DNA of 64,000 bases, taken from positions 2,976,001 to 3,040,000 of the forward strand of contig JAPXFQ010000203.1 in the NCBI GenBank assembly GCA_028564705.1, read 5' to 3'. The position numbers were made by a program, and so were the translations under genes. This document shows, in pieces, positions 1 through 11,500 of this stretch (its first letter is position 1; each line of letters begins with the position of its first letter). Under the pieces are notes generated by a model. It was not told the origin of the DNA and searched no databases. It saw nothing but the letters and a program-made list of their open reading frames with translations. The stretch comes from Apricaphanius iberus (taxonomy: Eukaryota; Chordata; Actinopteri; Cyprinodontiformes; Aphaniidae).

Positions 1-317
1 ACCTCACTGACTTCTCTTTTAAATGTGACACTTTTCAGAATATTTTAAAGATGTTGTAAAGTACCTACAGAATATTTCTTTGTGAATAACTCTTACATAC
101 ATAAACTAAATGAAATTAAAAACATAGGTTCTGTAATTGTCATGAATTGAATTGTCAACCAGAAGTTAAATTAAAGGTAGTTGTTCAGTTAAGAACATTA
201 GCATGACTTCCTGTGATTTGATTTCTTTTTTAACGGAATTCACAACTAATCATATTTGGTCAGCAACGGAATAAAAGTGCATAACACTTGTTTCATTGGT
301 GGTTCACTTTTTCTGTC

Positions 318-473
318 TTTTGTCCCTCAGTATGACGTGTCTGGGCCAACCTTCCCCTTCGTGTATCCACTACTTTTCCTTCTGGATTGGCACCTAACCG
401 GGGAGCATCAAGGTTGATGAAGAGCCACAAGGAAAATCTTTGACCACAAATAAATTCTCATAACAAGAATAAA
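318..473 (+). other. Possible terminal exon or exon remnant
   Basis: A pyrimidine tract ending in a consensus acceptor (ttttgtccctcag) ends at about 330. It is followed by about 100 bases of more GC-rich sequence with a short open frame in phase 0 (about 28 codons, beginning YDVSGPTFPF). Two AATAAA hexamers lie at 449-454 and 468-473. Together these resemble an alternative last exon. I do not recognise the peptide, and chance acceptor plus hexamer combinations are common in AT-rich introns. It could be an alternative 3' end of igsf3 or an inert remnant. The rest of 1-900 is AT-rich with nothing recognised. Confidence 0.2.
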
Positions 474-904
474 ACATTCATCTATCTTTCACAGCTTTCA
501 CTATTGTTTTTTTTCCCTGTATAATAATCTGTGCTTAAAACATTTTAGCAGTTAATTCTGATCTTACTTTAACAATAAGGAAAATGATTTATGAGGTCAC
601 TGGTGTTCATGGCTAACCAAAAACAGGTTTTTGTTTTAGTTCTGTGTTGTATTGTATCTGAACACACTTTTTAATCAGCACATGCAGGAATTCAACACAT
701 TAACCACAAAGAGTGGGATATGATTCTGTATTCTAGAACTGGAAATTCAGAGATTTTGAGGTGCCTAAATCTTTTCCAAGTTTATTTTAAAGCACAACTG
801 GACACGTAACAAAGCTGTTGCCTTTTAAAAAATGTTATAACGCTTTCTGCAGCAGACATTCTGTCAATTATCGTAGCTAGTTGGCATGAAAAGGAGAAAG
901 AGGA

Positions 905-1268
905 ACCCAGTGCTCTGACATTGTGTAGATGAGTTCCTTGGGTTCCTTCTAATGCCAGACAATGCTAGACCTCATGTGGCTGGAGTGTGTCAGTACGTCC
1001 TGCAGAATGGAGAGATTGATACTGGACTGGCCTGTCCGTTTCCCAGACCAGAATCCAGTTGAGCTCATCTGGGGCATCACGTCGTGTTCCATCCACCAAC
1101 ACCACGTTACACCACAGATGAGAGTTGGTGGATGTTTTAGTCCAGGTCTGGCAGAAGATCCCCCTGGAGACCATCCGCCACCTCATCAGGAGCATGCCCG
1201 GTGTTGTAGGGAGATCGTACAGGCAGGTGGAGGCCAGAATACTGAGCCTAATTCTGACTTGTAATAAG
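905..1268 (+). pseudogene. Tc1/mariner-like transposase fragment, frameshifted
   Basis: Two overlapping frames carry the C-terminal catalytic part of a Tc1-type DDE transposase. The first frame reads DNARPHVAGVCQYVLQNG, the block around the second catalytic Asp. The next frame reads LDWPVRFPDQNPVELIWG, the block normally seen as DWPxxSPDLNPIEhlWd. A third frame continues with VWQKIPLETIRHLIRSMP, the usual end of these transposases. At least two frameshifts separate the blocks, so this is a dead copy. The DNARPHVA version belongs to a different Tc1-like lineage from the QHDxDxxH-type copies elsewhere in the window. Confidence 0.8.
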
Positions 1269-1439
1269 AACATTAAATCAAAGTTGGATCAGCCTGTAAT
1301 GTGTTTTCTACTTAAATTTGGAGTGTGACTTCAAATCCAGACCTCTCTGGGTTCAATTTGATTTCCATTGATAATTGATCATTCTATTTGTATAATTGTT
1401 TTGTCAACTATGTAAAGAACAATGTGTTTAATGAGAATA

Positions 1440-1940
1440 GAGTAAAATAATCCTTTAATTGTCCCACAAGGGGAAATTTGGTCTTAAAAGCAGCAACAAC
1501 AAAAACACATATACAAACTGAACAGGAAACAGAACAGAAAGAAAATATTTACATGTACAATACTTACAAAAACAGGTTAAGTACAGATAAGGTGTTAAAC
1601 CCAGGTTGAGTGCAAACAGCAGGATACTTAAAGATGTTTAAATAATTAGAATTTTAGAAAAGTGCAGATTCTGCATTTACTGTGCCTTAAAAAGTATATG
1701 TAAGTATTCCAATAAGTTAGTATATATATAGTCTGTGAAAAAGAATGTGCAAGTTATAACAGTAGTAGTGTTCGGTTGATTAGTGCAATTTACAGCAGTA
1801 ATGTAAAAATCTATGTTGGAAGCAGTATCGATTATAAAATCTGACAGCTGCATAAAGTAAGGACCTGTAGAAATACTCCTTCATGAATCTAGGATGCAGT
1901 AGTCTGTCACTGAAGGACCTCTGCAGTTCAACATTTATTT
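1440..1940 (-). mobile_element. Non-LTR retrotransposon 3' end (minus copy)
   Basis: Read on the minus strand from 1940, the sequence encodes a decayed reverse-transcriptase C-terminus with the block SDRLLHPRFMKE followed by YRSLLYAAVRFYN. It then runs through an untranslated stretch to an end like that of many teleost LINEs (CCCCTTGTGGGACAATTAAA, plus-strand 1450-1470). The same block recurs in the opposite orientation at 2427-2870, so the two are copies of one family. Frames are broken; this is a 5'-truncated dead copy. The clade (L2/Rex1-like) is inferred from memory. Confidence 0.7.
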
Positions 1941-2426
1941 TAATCGTTATGGTCTAGGATGTGTTATTTTAGTGTTTATTTTTTGAGGTTGGGTTTATGT
2001 AATCCTTCTTTAGTGGATGGATTTCAAAATGTACCATTTATTTATCAATGAAATAATGTTTCTTTTATAATCAGTATATTTAATTAAAAAAAGAGAGGAT
2101 GCAAAAAAATTAAACTATTTGTTATAATACCATCTTCACTTAAGTGAAGCAATATAGTTTGTAAATCCCAAGAGGAAAATTATAAAATTTGCTGACAAAT
2201 TATAAGATCATTTTGTGATCATCCATATTGCAGATGAGTATCATAGCTCATCAGTAAGAAACACAGGGATGCTTTGTCAGAGATTACCAATGGGGAAGAA
2301 AAAATCCCTCCAATATATTTTACCCTTTTTCTATGTATATACAGTATAACAACTGGAGATAGTGATGCAAAGAAGGATTATTCATAAAATTAAAACAAAT
2401 TATGGACAACCCTGATCATCCTCTTC

Positions 2427-2870
2427 ATGAGACTATCCTACAGCAACAAGCTCTGTGGTAAGGATCAGAGCAGACTACCTGCTGAGCAGCTGAGGTCATT
2501 TGGAGTCCAGGGAGCGCTGTTAAAGACCTTCTATGACCCTGTGGTGACTTCTGTCATTTTTTACATTGTTGTATGTTGGAGCATTAGTATATCGACAGCT
2601 GAGAGGAAGAGATAAGATAAACTCATCAGGAAGGCCAGCTCTGTTCTAGTACGCACCCTGGATCCAGTACAGGTGGTTGGAGACAGAAGGACTCTGGTTA
2701 AAATAACATCTCTAATGGAGAGAATCTCCCACCCCATGCATGGAAATGTTGCTGGAGTGTAGAGCTCCTTCATTGACAGACTGCTGTATCCTAGATGCAG
2801 GAAGGAGCTTTTCTGCAGGTCCTTCCTCTCTGCAGCTGATAGACTGTTCAATCAAAACTGCTGCCAACAA
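2427..2870 (+). pseudogene. Non-LTR retrotransposon RT C-terminus, two in-frame stops
   Basis: One frame reads through the typical C-terminal region of a teleost LINE ORF2: LRSFGVQGALLKTFYDPVV, then VCWSISISTAERKR, a TAA, DKLIRKASSVLVRTLDPVQV, ITSLMERISHPMHGN, a TAG, then SSFIDRLLYPRCRKELFCRS. Apart from the two stops the frame is continuous, so decay is by point mutation. It belongs to the same family as the minus-strand copy at 1440-1940. The stretch 2870-2985 has the look of its 3' untranslated end. Between the copies (1940-2427) I see only AT-rich sequence. Confidence 0.75.
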
Positions 2871-2984
2871 ACATGGATGTTTACATCAGCTCTGTATATT
2901 GTTCTAATCAACAGAACAACACCACTACTGCTATAAATTGTACCAATTTCTATTTAAATCTATATATACTATCAGGTTGGATGT

Positions 2985-3425
2985 TGAATGTTGGTGGACA
3001 GCCATTTTCAGGTCTCCAGAGATGCTCAATTGTGTTTGGGTCAAGGATCTGACTGGGCCAGTCAAGAACGGTCACAGAGTTATTCCAAAGCCACACCATT
3101 TTTTATTTTAGGTGTGTGCTTAGGTCACTGTCGTGTTGAAAGGTGGAGGTTCAACCCAGTCTGGGGTCCTAATTACTCTGGTAGAAGTTTTCTTGCAGGA
3201 TGTACTTGGCCGCATTCATCTTTCCTTCAGTTACAACCAGTTCTGTCCCTGCAGCTGAAAAACACCCCCACAACATGATACTCCCACCACCATGTTTTAC
3301 TGTAGGGTTTTGTTGGGCTGCTAAGGAGCAGTGCCTGGTTTTCTCCACATCTACCACTTACAATTAAGGCCAGAAAGTTCAATCTCAAGCAGATTCTTTT
3401 TATTTTTTTTTCCCACAGTGACAAC
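2985..3425 (-). pseudogene. Tc1-like transposase C-terminal fragment
   Basis: On the minus strand from about 3357 the translation contains [18 protein letters not shown] and then [15 protein letters not shown], hallmarks of the Tc1 catalytic core. Further on, in shifted frames, come a decayed FQHDSD block and LDWPSQILDPNTIEHLWR, the region of the last catalytic acidic residue. Frameshifts and a stop make it non-functional. The 5' part and both terminal inverted repeats are missing or unrecognisable. Confidence 0.8.
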
Positions 3426-3599
3426 CACTGATTGTGGCCCCATTAACTTCATGTTAACAATAAAAAACTCCCATTTTAAACGTAAAATATGAAAAGTTCA
3501 CCTACTGTGGCCTAAGCAAGTCACAAATACCTCTATTCGCATGGATCTGAACTGCACATACAGTAGCCAATTGTTTTGAGTTTTGGACTTCTAAGGATT

Positions 3600-4099
3600 T
3601 AGGCCATATCCACACATAGCCGTTTAATAAAAAACCCAAAGATTTTCCACCGCTTCTTTAGAAAAAAAATCCGGATAAATGTGTTTTTCAGCCCTTTCAT
3701 AGACATGGCAAACCTGTAGGGGCAATAGTTCTCCCAAATCCTATCCACTCAGAGTAACTTTCTATTCTCTATATTCAGCCTGCAGCAGTAACAGAGCTCT
3801 AAAAGTAAACAAACAAAACATGCTTTGACAATTGATGATTCCAACACAGCTCTGAGGGCATAAATGCTGTTTCTGAGTGTAAATGCAGCTTGTGAAGTTA
3901 CAGCACTTAAAAATCAGTTTTCATCTGCCACACATAGATGCTGAAAATGGAGAAATAGCAGATCTCCAATTTGGCCAGATTTAAAAAAATGTTGTTTTTT
4001 TTTGTGCCGAAAATCTCAGTTTACGTGTGGATGACAGGCCAAATCGTAGAAAAATATCTCAGTTTTCTGAGATACCCAGCTACATGTGGACAAGGCATT
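3600..4099. mobile_element. hAT-like MITE with terminal inverted repeats
   Basis: The left end reads AGGCCATATCCACACATAGC. The reverse complement of the right end reads ATGCCTTGTCCACATGTAGC. These are imperfect terminal inverted repeats of about 25 bp around a 500-bp non-coding body. A diverged relative of the body occurs at about 45790-46085. The target duplication is not clear. Assignment to hAT is inferred from the gtgtccacac-type end seen in many teleost MITEs. Confidence 0.6.
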
Positions 4100-4732
4100 A
4101 AATGTTCTGAAAGCTGAATCTGTGCTCCACTACCACACTGGAGACTGAAATACAATCATCATCTTAGTTTTAACTGCTTCAGCGGGAGTAAGTTCAGTAG
4201 TAAGCACAACTTCTGTACAGGGTTACGGTTTTTGGAGCAGGACTGTGACTGCTCCAAAGCCTCCGTAAATCTTGAAACACACTGCTAGCTCATTGATAAT
4301 GAGATGCCATGAAATTATGCACAAATGCTTCAAATGTAAATCTCTTTTTATTAATTTAGTTAACTGTATTCCACGTGTCTGCACGACAAACGGACAAATT
4401 AATCTGTCAAAATTACAGAAACCCTCCATATTTATCCGCTACTGTAATAACTGCCCCCCCCCCAAAAAAGGTCAAATAAGGAAATAATCCCTGCTTTTCA
4501 TGAATTGGACGATACATATATCTCTCGCTTTTGACAAAGTCCAATTTGTTTTCAAGGTTTCAAAAACAGGAAAATTCCTAATGAGAAGTTAGAAATTAAA
4601 TAACTGAGATTCAGTTGTTGAAATAGGCAACTTGATGCCTAAATCATAAAGTTCATCTCAGCAAAACCATTAATTAAACACATAATGAAAGGTATGATAA
4701 TCTGCTACAATACCCATAATACTAAGGCCTAA
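4100..4732. other. AT-rich stretch without recognised feature
   Basis: No exon, element end or RNA gene is recognised. A short homopolymer junction of C followed by A lies at about 4450-4466. Two overlapping opposite-strand ORFs (68 and 71 codons) have no family resemblance and look like chance. Confidence 0.5.
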
Positions 4733-4734
4733 TG

Positions 4735-5722
4735 TTTCATTCCATATATTCAAACTTCATTCCATATATTCAATCTTTCATTCCATATATTCAGACTTTC
4801 ATTCTATATATTCAAACTTCATTCAATATATTCAGACTTTCATTCCATATATTCAAACTTCATTCCATATATTCAGACTTTCATTCTATATATTCAAACT
4901 TCATTCCATATATTCAAGGTTCATTCCATATATTCAAGGTTCATTCCATATATTCAGACTTTCATTCCATATATTCAAGGTTCATTCCATATATTCAAAC
5001 TTCATTCAATATATTCAGACTTTCATTCTATATATTCAAACTTCATTCAATATATTCAGACTTTCATTCAATATATTCAAACTTCATTCCATATATTCAA
5101 GGTTCATTCCATATATTCAAACTTCATTCCATATATTCAGACTTTCATTCCAATATATTCAAGGTTCATTCAATATATTCATACTTTAATTCCATATATT
5201 TGACAAACGCTCAATTCCATATTATTCAGACTTTCATTCCATATATTCAAGGTTCATTCCATATATTAGGACTGTCCATTCCATATATATTCAAACTTCA
5301 TTCAATATATTCAGACTTTCATTCAATATATTCAGACTTTCATTCCATATATTCAAGGTTCATTCCATATATTCAAACTTCATTCAATATATTCAGACTT
5401 TCATTCAATATATTCAGACTTTCATTCAATATATTCAGACTTTCATTCCATATATTCAAGGTTCATTCCATATATTCAAGGTTGATTCCATATATTCAAG
5501 GTTGATTCAATATATTCAGACGTTCATTCCATATATTCAAGGTTGATTCCATATATTCAAACTTCATTCAATATATTCAGACTTTCATTCAAAATATTCA
5601 GACTTTCATTCCGTATATTCAAGGTTCATTCCATATATTCAGACTTTCATTCCATATATTCAAGGTTCATTCAATATATTCAAAGTTCAAGCAATATATT
5701 CAAGGTTCATTCCATATATTCC
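4735..5722. repeat. Tandem array of a 20-21 bp unit, about 48 copies
   Basis: The unit is CATTCCATATATTC followed by one of three tails: AAACTT (20 bp), AGACTTT (21 bp) or AAGGTT (20 bp). Some units have CAATATATTC in place of CCATATATTC. The array is nearly uninterrupted, with one disturbed patch at about 5195-5290. None of the unit variants contains a stop codon in any forward frame, which is why a 257-codon ORF (4732-5505, repeating HSIYSDF and FIPYIQ) spans it. The frame closes where GGTTGATT variants introduce TGA. This is a minisatellite, not a gene. Confidence 0.95.
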
Positions 5723-5754
5723 AACATATCAATATAAATATATAATATTTTCCT

Positions 5755-6416
5755 GAACGGCATGCCATAATATATATATATGTGTGTGTATATATATATA
5801 TGTGTGTGTATATATATATATGTGTGTGGTACCAACACACTCAATATTAAATATATATATATCATATATATATATAATATGTATATATATATATAATATA
5901 TAGTATATATATTTATAATATATATATATATATATGTGTATATATCTATATATATATATATATATGTGTATATATATATGTGTATATATATATATTTATA
6001 AAATATATATGTATATAATATGTATGTATAAATTATGTATATATTATTATATATGTATTGTATATATTATGTATATGTATGATATGTGTATATGATATGT
6101 ATGATATGTGTATATATGTATTATTATATGTATGTATGTATGTATGTATATGTATATATGTATGTATGTATATATATATATGTATGTATGTATATGTATA
6201 TATCTATGTATGTATGTATATGTATATATCTATGTATGTATGTATATGTATATATCTATGTATGTATGTATATGTATATATCTATGTATGTATATATATA
6301 TGTATATGTATATGTATGCGTGTGCGTGTGTGTGTGTATATGTGTATGCGTGCGTGTGTGTGTGTATACGTGTATGTGTATAAGTGTATATGTATATATA
6401 TGTATATACACACAAG
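5755..6416. repeat. Compound (TA)n / (TG)n / (TATG)n microsatellite
   Basis: About 660 bases of alternating purine-pyrimidine sequence: TATATA runs with TGTGTG interruptions, then many TATG tetramers with a near-repeat of about 30 bp (gtatgtatgtatatgtatatatct) between 6180 and 6300, then a TGTGCG-rich end. The tyrosine, isoleucine and cysteine-rich ORFs across it (6058-6480 and overlaps) are compositional artefacts. It directly abuts the minisatellite on its left. Confidence 0.95.
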
Positions 6417-6900
6417 CAATTTTCAAAAGTATTCTGACCTCTTGAGATATTTCACATATTCTCCCTGGAATTTTATGTGATAGACCAACACAAAGTTGTT
6501 CATAACTGTGAATTGAATGAACATCATACATGGATTTCAAAATTTTAACACATTCAAACGTGGAAAGTGTGGTATTTACAGTATGTGTAATTCTATGCAA
6601 ATTGTTGCTTTCAGAAGTCCCCTAATTAGTAAACAGGGGATACCAGCATAAAAAGTAGTTCCAATATAAATGCATCTTTTTTGTGAAGGCCTCAGAGGTT
6701 TGTTCTAGAACATTGTGAAACAAACAGCCCAATAAAGCTCAAGGAACACATCTGAGAGATGAATTATATGGTTGTAGGAAAATTTAAAGCGGAGGTAGTT
6801 TTTAAAGTCCCAAGATCTCAACATTTTTGAGCACACTGTTCAAGTCATCATCTGGAAATGGAAAGGCTTGTGGATGTGGATTAGACTGCATTAATGGTAA
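6412..6900 (+). mobile_element. Tc1-like transposon, 5' part
   Basis: Starts with TTTTCAAAAGTATTCTGACC, resembling the terminal repeat of a common teleost Tc1 element (gcaaaagtattcagaccc). It continues through the conserved 5' untranslated blocks ttttatgtgatagaccaacacaaag and gaaggcctcagaggtttgttc to where the transposase helix-turn-helix would be encoded (a catctggaaatggaaag block at 6848-6865). The homology stops near 6900. The transposase frame is lost. Confidence 0.75.
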
Positions 6901-8109
6901 AATGGACTGAACTTGTATTGGACTTCTTCAAAGCAGGACAGCAATCATAAATATATATGCATGCCACAATTCTATTATGTATTATTTTCTTTTCACTTTT
7001 TAATTATCTACGGATGTATATTGACAGTGTTGGATGTTTTGTGTTAATATCTGTAATATTTGTACTTATTCATAAAAATAGCTTAAAAATATATATGCAA
7101 TGAATATTCATAAAGATATCTAAAATAAATTAACATTGGCCTTATTTCACAAGAAAATACAGTGTTATCCTTGTTTGCTTGGCTAAGTTCGTCTGTTAAA
7201 AAATAAAATACTTTTGGAACTGTGCACCTATTAGACTTAATATTTGAGTCCATGAGACCACTTATGTAACCAGGATCATTTTAAATGCATCTTCAACATG
7301 CTGCAAAAGCATATTTCAAAGTTCTCCTCTAAAACATTTTTAATTCATGTTGCAAAGTCAAATATTAAGCACAGCTGGTGACAATTATTTTGCTTTAAGA
7401 ATCCTAGAACAGCCATTGTTTCAGATTTTTTTCTTTTTTTACTACTTTTCCCATGTCTCGTATCTAGGATGTGTGTGAGTGCATGTGTTTGTGTGCTTGT
7501 GTGTGTTCTGCACGCTTTCAACTAATCCTCTCCCCTCAGGCGTTTGACAGTGGAGCTCTCGTGGCGGTCACACCTGATGTACCTGCAGCTAATCCTATCC
7601 CGCAACTGATGTCACTGTAACCAATCCTGTCACAGCACTCAGGAAAAATGCAGTTTCCTCCTGGCATTTTGGTCACACCTCTGTCGTCTCCCTCCTCTCC
7701 TGTCTGCCTCCCCCTCGCCTGCTTGACTTTATAAATGCATTACTTCTTTTTTTTTTTCTCTGGCAGACTGACAGGACCCCTGCCCTGCTGTTGTCTTGTA
7801 TCCTACCTTATAATATCCTTCTTTACAATCTACCACGACTGTCTCTTTCTCTGGTCTATTTCAGCAGGGTCCCTATCCCTCTGACTTTGACTGGTTTGGC
7901 TTTTCCCTCTCCTTTAACGTCACCTCTTCTTCCTGTCATTTTCTGCCCTCCTGCTACCTGAAACAAACAGAAATTTAAGTAATTTGTCACAAAACAGAAA
8001 TTTCGATATGTACCTGTCGGCAGAGATCGTATTCTTTATAAGCTAGAGAGAGCTGACTTTTGCTTTTTTCTTCTTCAACTCTCAACCCTGTTTTTCTGTT
8101 TCCTTTCAG
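6900..8109. other. Intronic or flanking sequence left of the first visible igsf3 exon
   Basis: Mostly AT-rich with no element recognised. From 7490 to 7960 composition changes to C- and T-rich. A good acceptor-like site at about 7528-7540 (ctctcccctcag) is followed by 26 open codons in phase 0 (starting AFDSGALVAV) and then TAA. The other phases close quickly. Because the neighbouring igsf3 exons all join in phase 1, this is not a constitutive igsf3 exon. Confidence 0.4.
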
Positions 8110-8520
8110 AGAGCAGGCTAAAGGTGCAAAAGAACAACCAGACTCTGGTGTACCAGGAGGACAGCCGGGTCAGGATCAATTGCTCTATCACCTCCCAGAC
8201 CAGCCAGGACTCCCAACATGCTGTGCTGTGGTACATAAGACGGGCGGCGGGGTCAGAAACTCATGAACTCCTGCTGAGGATTGAACGTACGGGGGCCTTT
8301 GAATACGGCGCCTATGCAGACGAGGAGAGGCTGAGGCGGCGCGTCCAGGCCGAGAGGCTCTCACCTCGTCTCTACACCCTGACTCTGAACAGGGCAGAGA
8401 GCAGCGATTCTGGGACTTATTATTGCTTGGTGGAAGAGTGGCTAAGTGACCCGGATGGAGCCTGGTATCGACTATCACGGGATACCTCAGGGTACACCAA
8501 GGTTCTTGTCAAACAACCAG
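8110..8520 (+). CDS. igsf3: igsf3 exon: penultimate V-type Ig domain
   Basis: 411 bases, phase 1 at both ends, preceded by tttcctttcag and followed by gtgagg. The translation starts SRLKVQKNNQ. It shows the V-domain pattern: first Cys in RINCSITS, core Trp in VLWYIRR, and second Cys in SSDSGTYYCLVEEW, followed by SDPDGAWYRLS. NQT and NCS are potential N-glycosylation sites. The EWI motif appears as EWL. An alternative-frame ORF at 8060-8266 and an antisense ORF at 8188-8478 are shadows. Confidence 0.93.
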
Positions 8521-11500
8521 GTGAGGTTAAAAGTGCTTCTTTTGTTCAACGACATCTGAATTAATGCACCAAAGAATGAAAGCAGCAGCTGGGACTTTAA
8601 GCCACAGAACTGGGCCAGTGATACAATAGATAACATTTTCTTAGAATCAGAGGTTTCTAGGTTTGACTCTTGGCTGACTGACCTTCATGTTTGTTCCAAG
8701 CCAACAGATGGCAGAGAAAAAATGAACAAAAACTGATTACAAATAACAATATGAAGAGATTTAATGACAGAACTTATAGGACAATTTCCAAACTGTTGTG
8801 CCAGCTCACCCTCTTTTAATAACTAGTTCTTATTAGAGCATTAAAACCGAATAATTCATGTTCATCGTTAAATCTTCATTATGGTTAAACCATTCTAAAT
8901 TGAGTTCAGTTCAAATATGCAGTACTTGCTCTGTTATTATCAATCAATAAAAAATGTATTATTTAGATCATTGCAACATTCATGAAGAAACAAAATAAAT
9001 GAATAAATAAATACATAAAATAAGTTACAGAAACACTTAATTTCCCTCTGGGATCAATTTAGTTTTTTTCTAAAATTTTAATTAGCTTACATTTTAATAC
9101 ATTTGCATACTCATTATTGTCATCTTCTGGCTTTTTGCTATCTGGCCTTTGGAAGCTTATTTCCCTCAATTTGTGTCTGTTTTCTTTGCTCTCATAAACT
9201 GTATTGAATATGGCAAAACTGTCTCAAAAGTTGCTTTCATTCACATATTTTAGTTTTGAGTAAGCAAAGTTTGTGTTAAATTTTGTTTGAAAATGTTTCC
9301 ATCAAACCTGTTGCAGCACCCATGAAAACCTGAGGATAGTATTTCTCTTCTAGGATCCTAATTCTATTTAAATAAATCAAATGCTAAAATAATTTATCCA
9401 CTAATCCAAATACATTACACATCTCTGTATTTCTATATGCAGCTGGCTGATGGTCAGAGAGCAAATGACAGAATGAGTTGTGACTTCATTCCTCTGATTT
9501 TCTGTTCTGAGAAAACGTATTTACTGCCTGCATCAGCTACAAGGGTGTGACGGTGGCACAAGACAGCCACCTGCTACCAATTTTTTAAAAGTAGGGAAGT
9601 AAACCCATGTTTCTGCCCACTGTGTTTTGACCCATAAGAAATCTGATCAGTCTCTGGTCTAGCATATTAGTTCCCATGGTAATTGTTTAGAACCAAGCAA
9701 CACTATATTATAAAAAAACACTGTATTAGAAATTCAGGCCGACCCTCTTTAAACCCAGAGTTGATTTGATTGATTCAACTCACCGTATATAAATTGCTTG
9801 GACAGTTAACAGTCATGGAAAAAATTTAAATGAGCTGAATCTCAATTGGTTTTGTAATTGTTATAAAATTGTGGATACATTCGCTCAGCAGAAAACTATT
9901 AAATATATGATAGAAAACTTGTCACATCTTTGCATATGGAGGCTGTCTGCAGGAGCAACTTGCTGAAACAGAAGACTATCTGTTCAAACATCCCTAATAG
10001 TGAGCATACAGAATAACCAAAAAGTGGTGCAAGTGACCAAGCTTTTACTTTTAGAGGTAAATGTTGGAATATGTTTTCTATATCAAGACACAAAAGTTTT
10101 AATTAAAAGATTTTTTGCTACATATAGATTTTTTTACCAATAAGAATACTGTTTATTGACAGAGAGGTACATTTGGTTCAAGTTTCTAAAGAAGAATTTA
10201 AAAAAATACTATTATCTGTAAAGTTCTCCCAAAACATTTACTCTGCTCACGAAGGAATGCACAAGAATGGATAATCTAAATGACCTTGACAGCATTTTAT
10301 GAGAAAATCATATTGATGCAACGTTTAGACTGGAATTTATTGGAAGGATGCAAAAGTCTGTCATGTTCCTGTACATATTGACAGATTAAAACCTCTAAAT
10401 AACACATTGCTGACCTTCTCCAGATGGAGATGTTTTGTTCGTGAACATCAATGTTCCAGTTTACAACAAATTAATTTCATTTCTGATAAAGTCAACATTT
10501 TTGGCATATTTAGTGTATTTAGTATTGTACTACATTAAGGACCTGTATAATATGACTCTTATTACACTCACTACAGTTCCATGTGTTTTGATGTGATGCT
10601 TGATATCAGCTGAACATTTTAACCCCATCTAACATGTTCTGTTCGGCACTTTAATGGGAGACTGACTCTAACCTTACATCTGCCCCAATCAGAGCTCAGG
10701 GGGATTAAAAATGTGAAAACTCCCAGTCGCTGATGGAGAATCTAATCCACTTCCAGTACTAAAAAACTGTGATTTAGAGTGATGATGTATCTACTTCCAC
10801 CCACACCCTAACATCCCACCTCATCTGAGTTATTTTAAGCAGGATTCAACTCGTATCTCTTGATCTATCTGAGAGAAGTTCGATCTCTCTTTGGCACATT
10901 GTTCCTCTATTTGTCACACATCAGAACTACGGATGCCCTTAGCTGGTATGCAAATAATTAATAATATCTTCAAAAACAAAATGCATAAGTTAGCTTTTTA
11001 TTGTTAAGTTAAATTGTGAATTGTAAGATTGAAAGATTAGTTTCATTTTAGTGTTCATATTGTGAGGTTCAACCAATAAGTGACTGGTATTGGAGAAGAA
11101 ACTCCTTATATCATACTACACATGCAAAGGAAATCACCAGATATCTCAGAAATTTGATTTTCAGTAGTCTGTTGGATTGTCAAAAAGTTCAAAAAGCTCT
11201 GTAGTAAAAAATATAGATGCTGCTTTCATTGTATTGATTTCAAATAAATCTTATAAGCATCTGACAAAAAAGGTGAATACAAATCAACACACATTTATAT
11301 AGAAAATATATAGTTTTTAACAGATGATGTGTGTACATTATAAAGACCAGGATTAACAGCGCTCTTTAGAAAAGAAAGGCATTATTTCAAACTCATAGCA
11401 ACAAAGATATACAGGTCAACCTCAATGAATTGCAATGCCAATAAAAATTCATTTTATTTCACTATTCAAACTCCAAAGTTACAACTATATGGTGTATAGA

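Noticed and set aside
965..1273. 102-codon minus-strand ORF
   Set aside because: Antisense of a plus-strand Tc1 transposase relic.
4732..5505. 257-codon ORF, the longest in the window
   Set aside because: It is a readthrough of the 20-21 bp tandem array, which has no stop codons in forward frames. There is no initiation context, splice sites or non-repetitive sequence.
6058..6600. Tyr/Ile/Cys/Val-rich ORFs of 91-140 codons on both strands
   Set aside because: Translations of (TATG)n and (TG)n microsatellite.
7528..7618. Acceptor site plus 26 open codons as an extra igsf3 exon
   Set aside because: Opens only in phase 0, ends in TAA, and the flanking igsf3 exons use phase 1; no Ig-domain landmarks.
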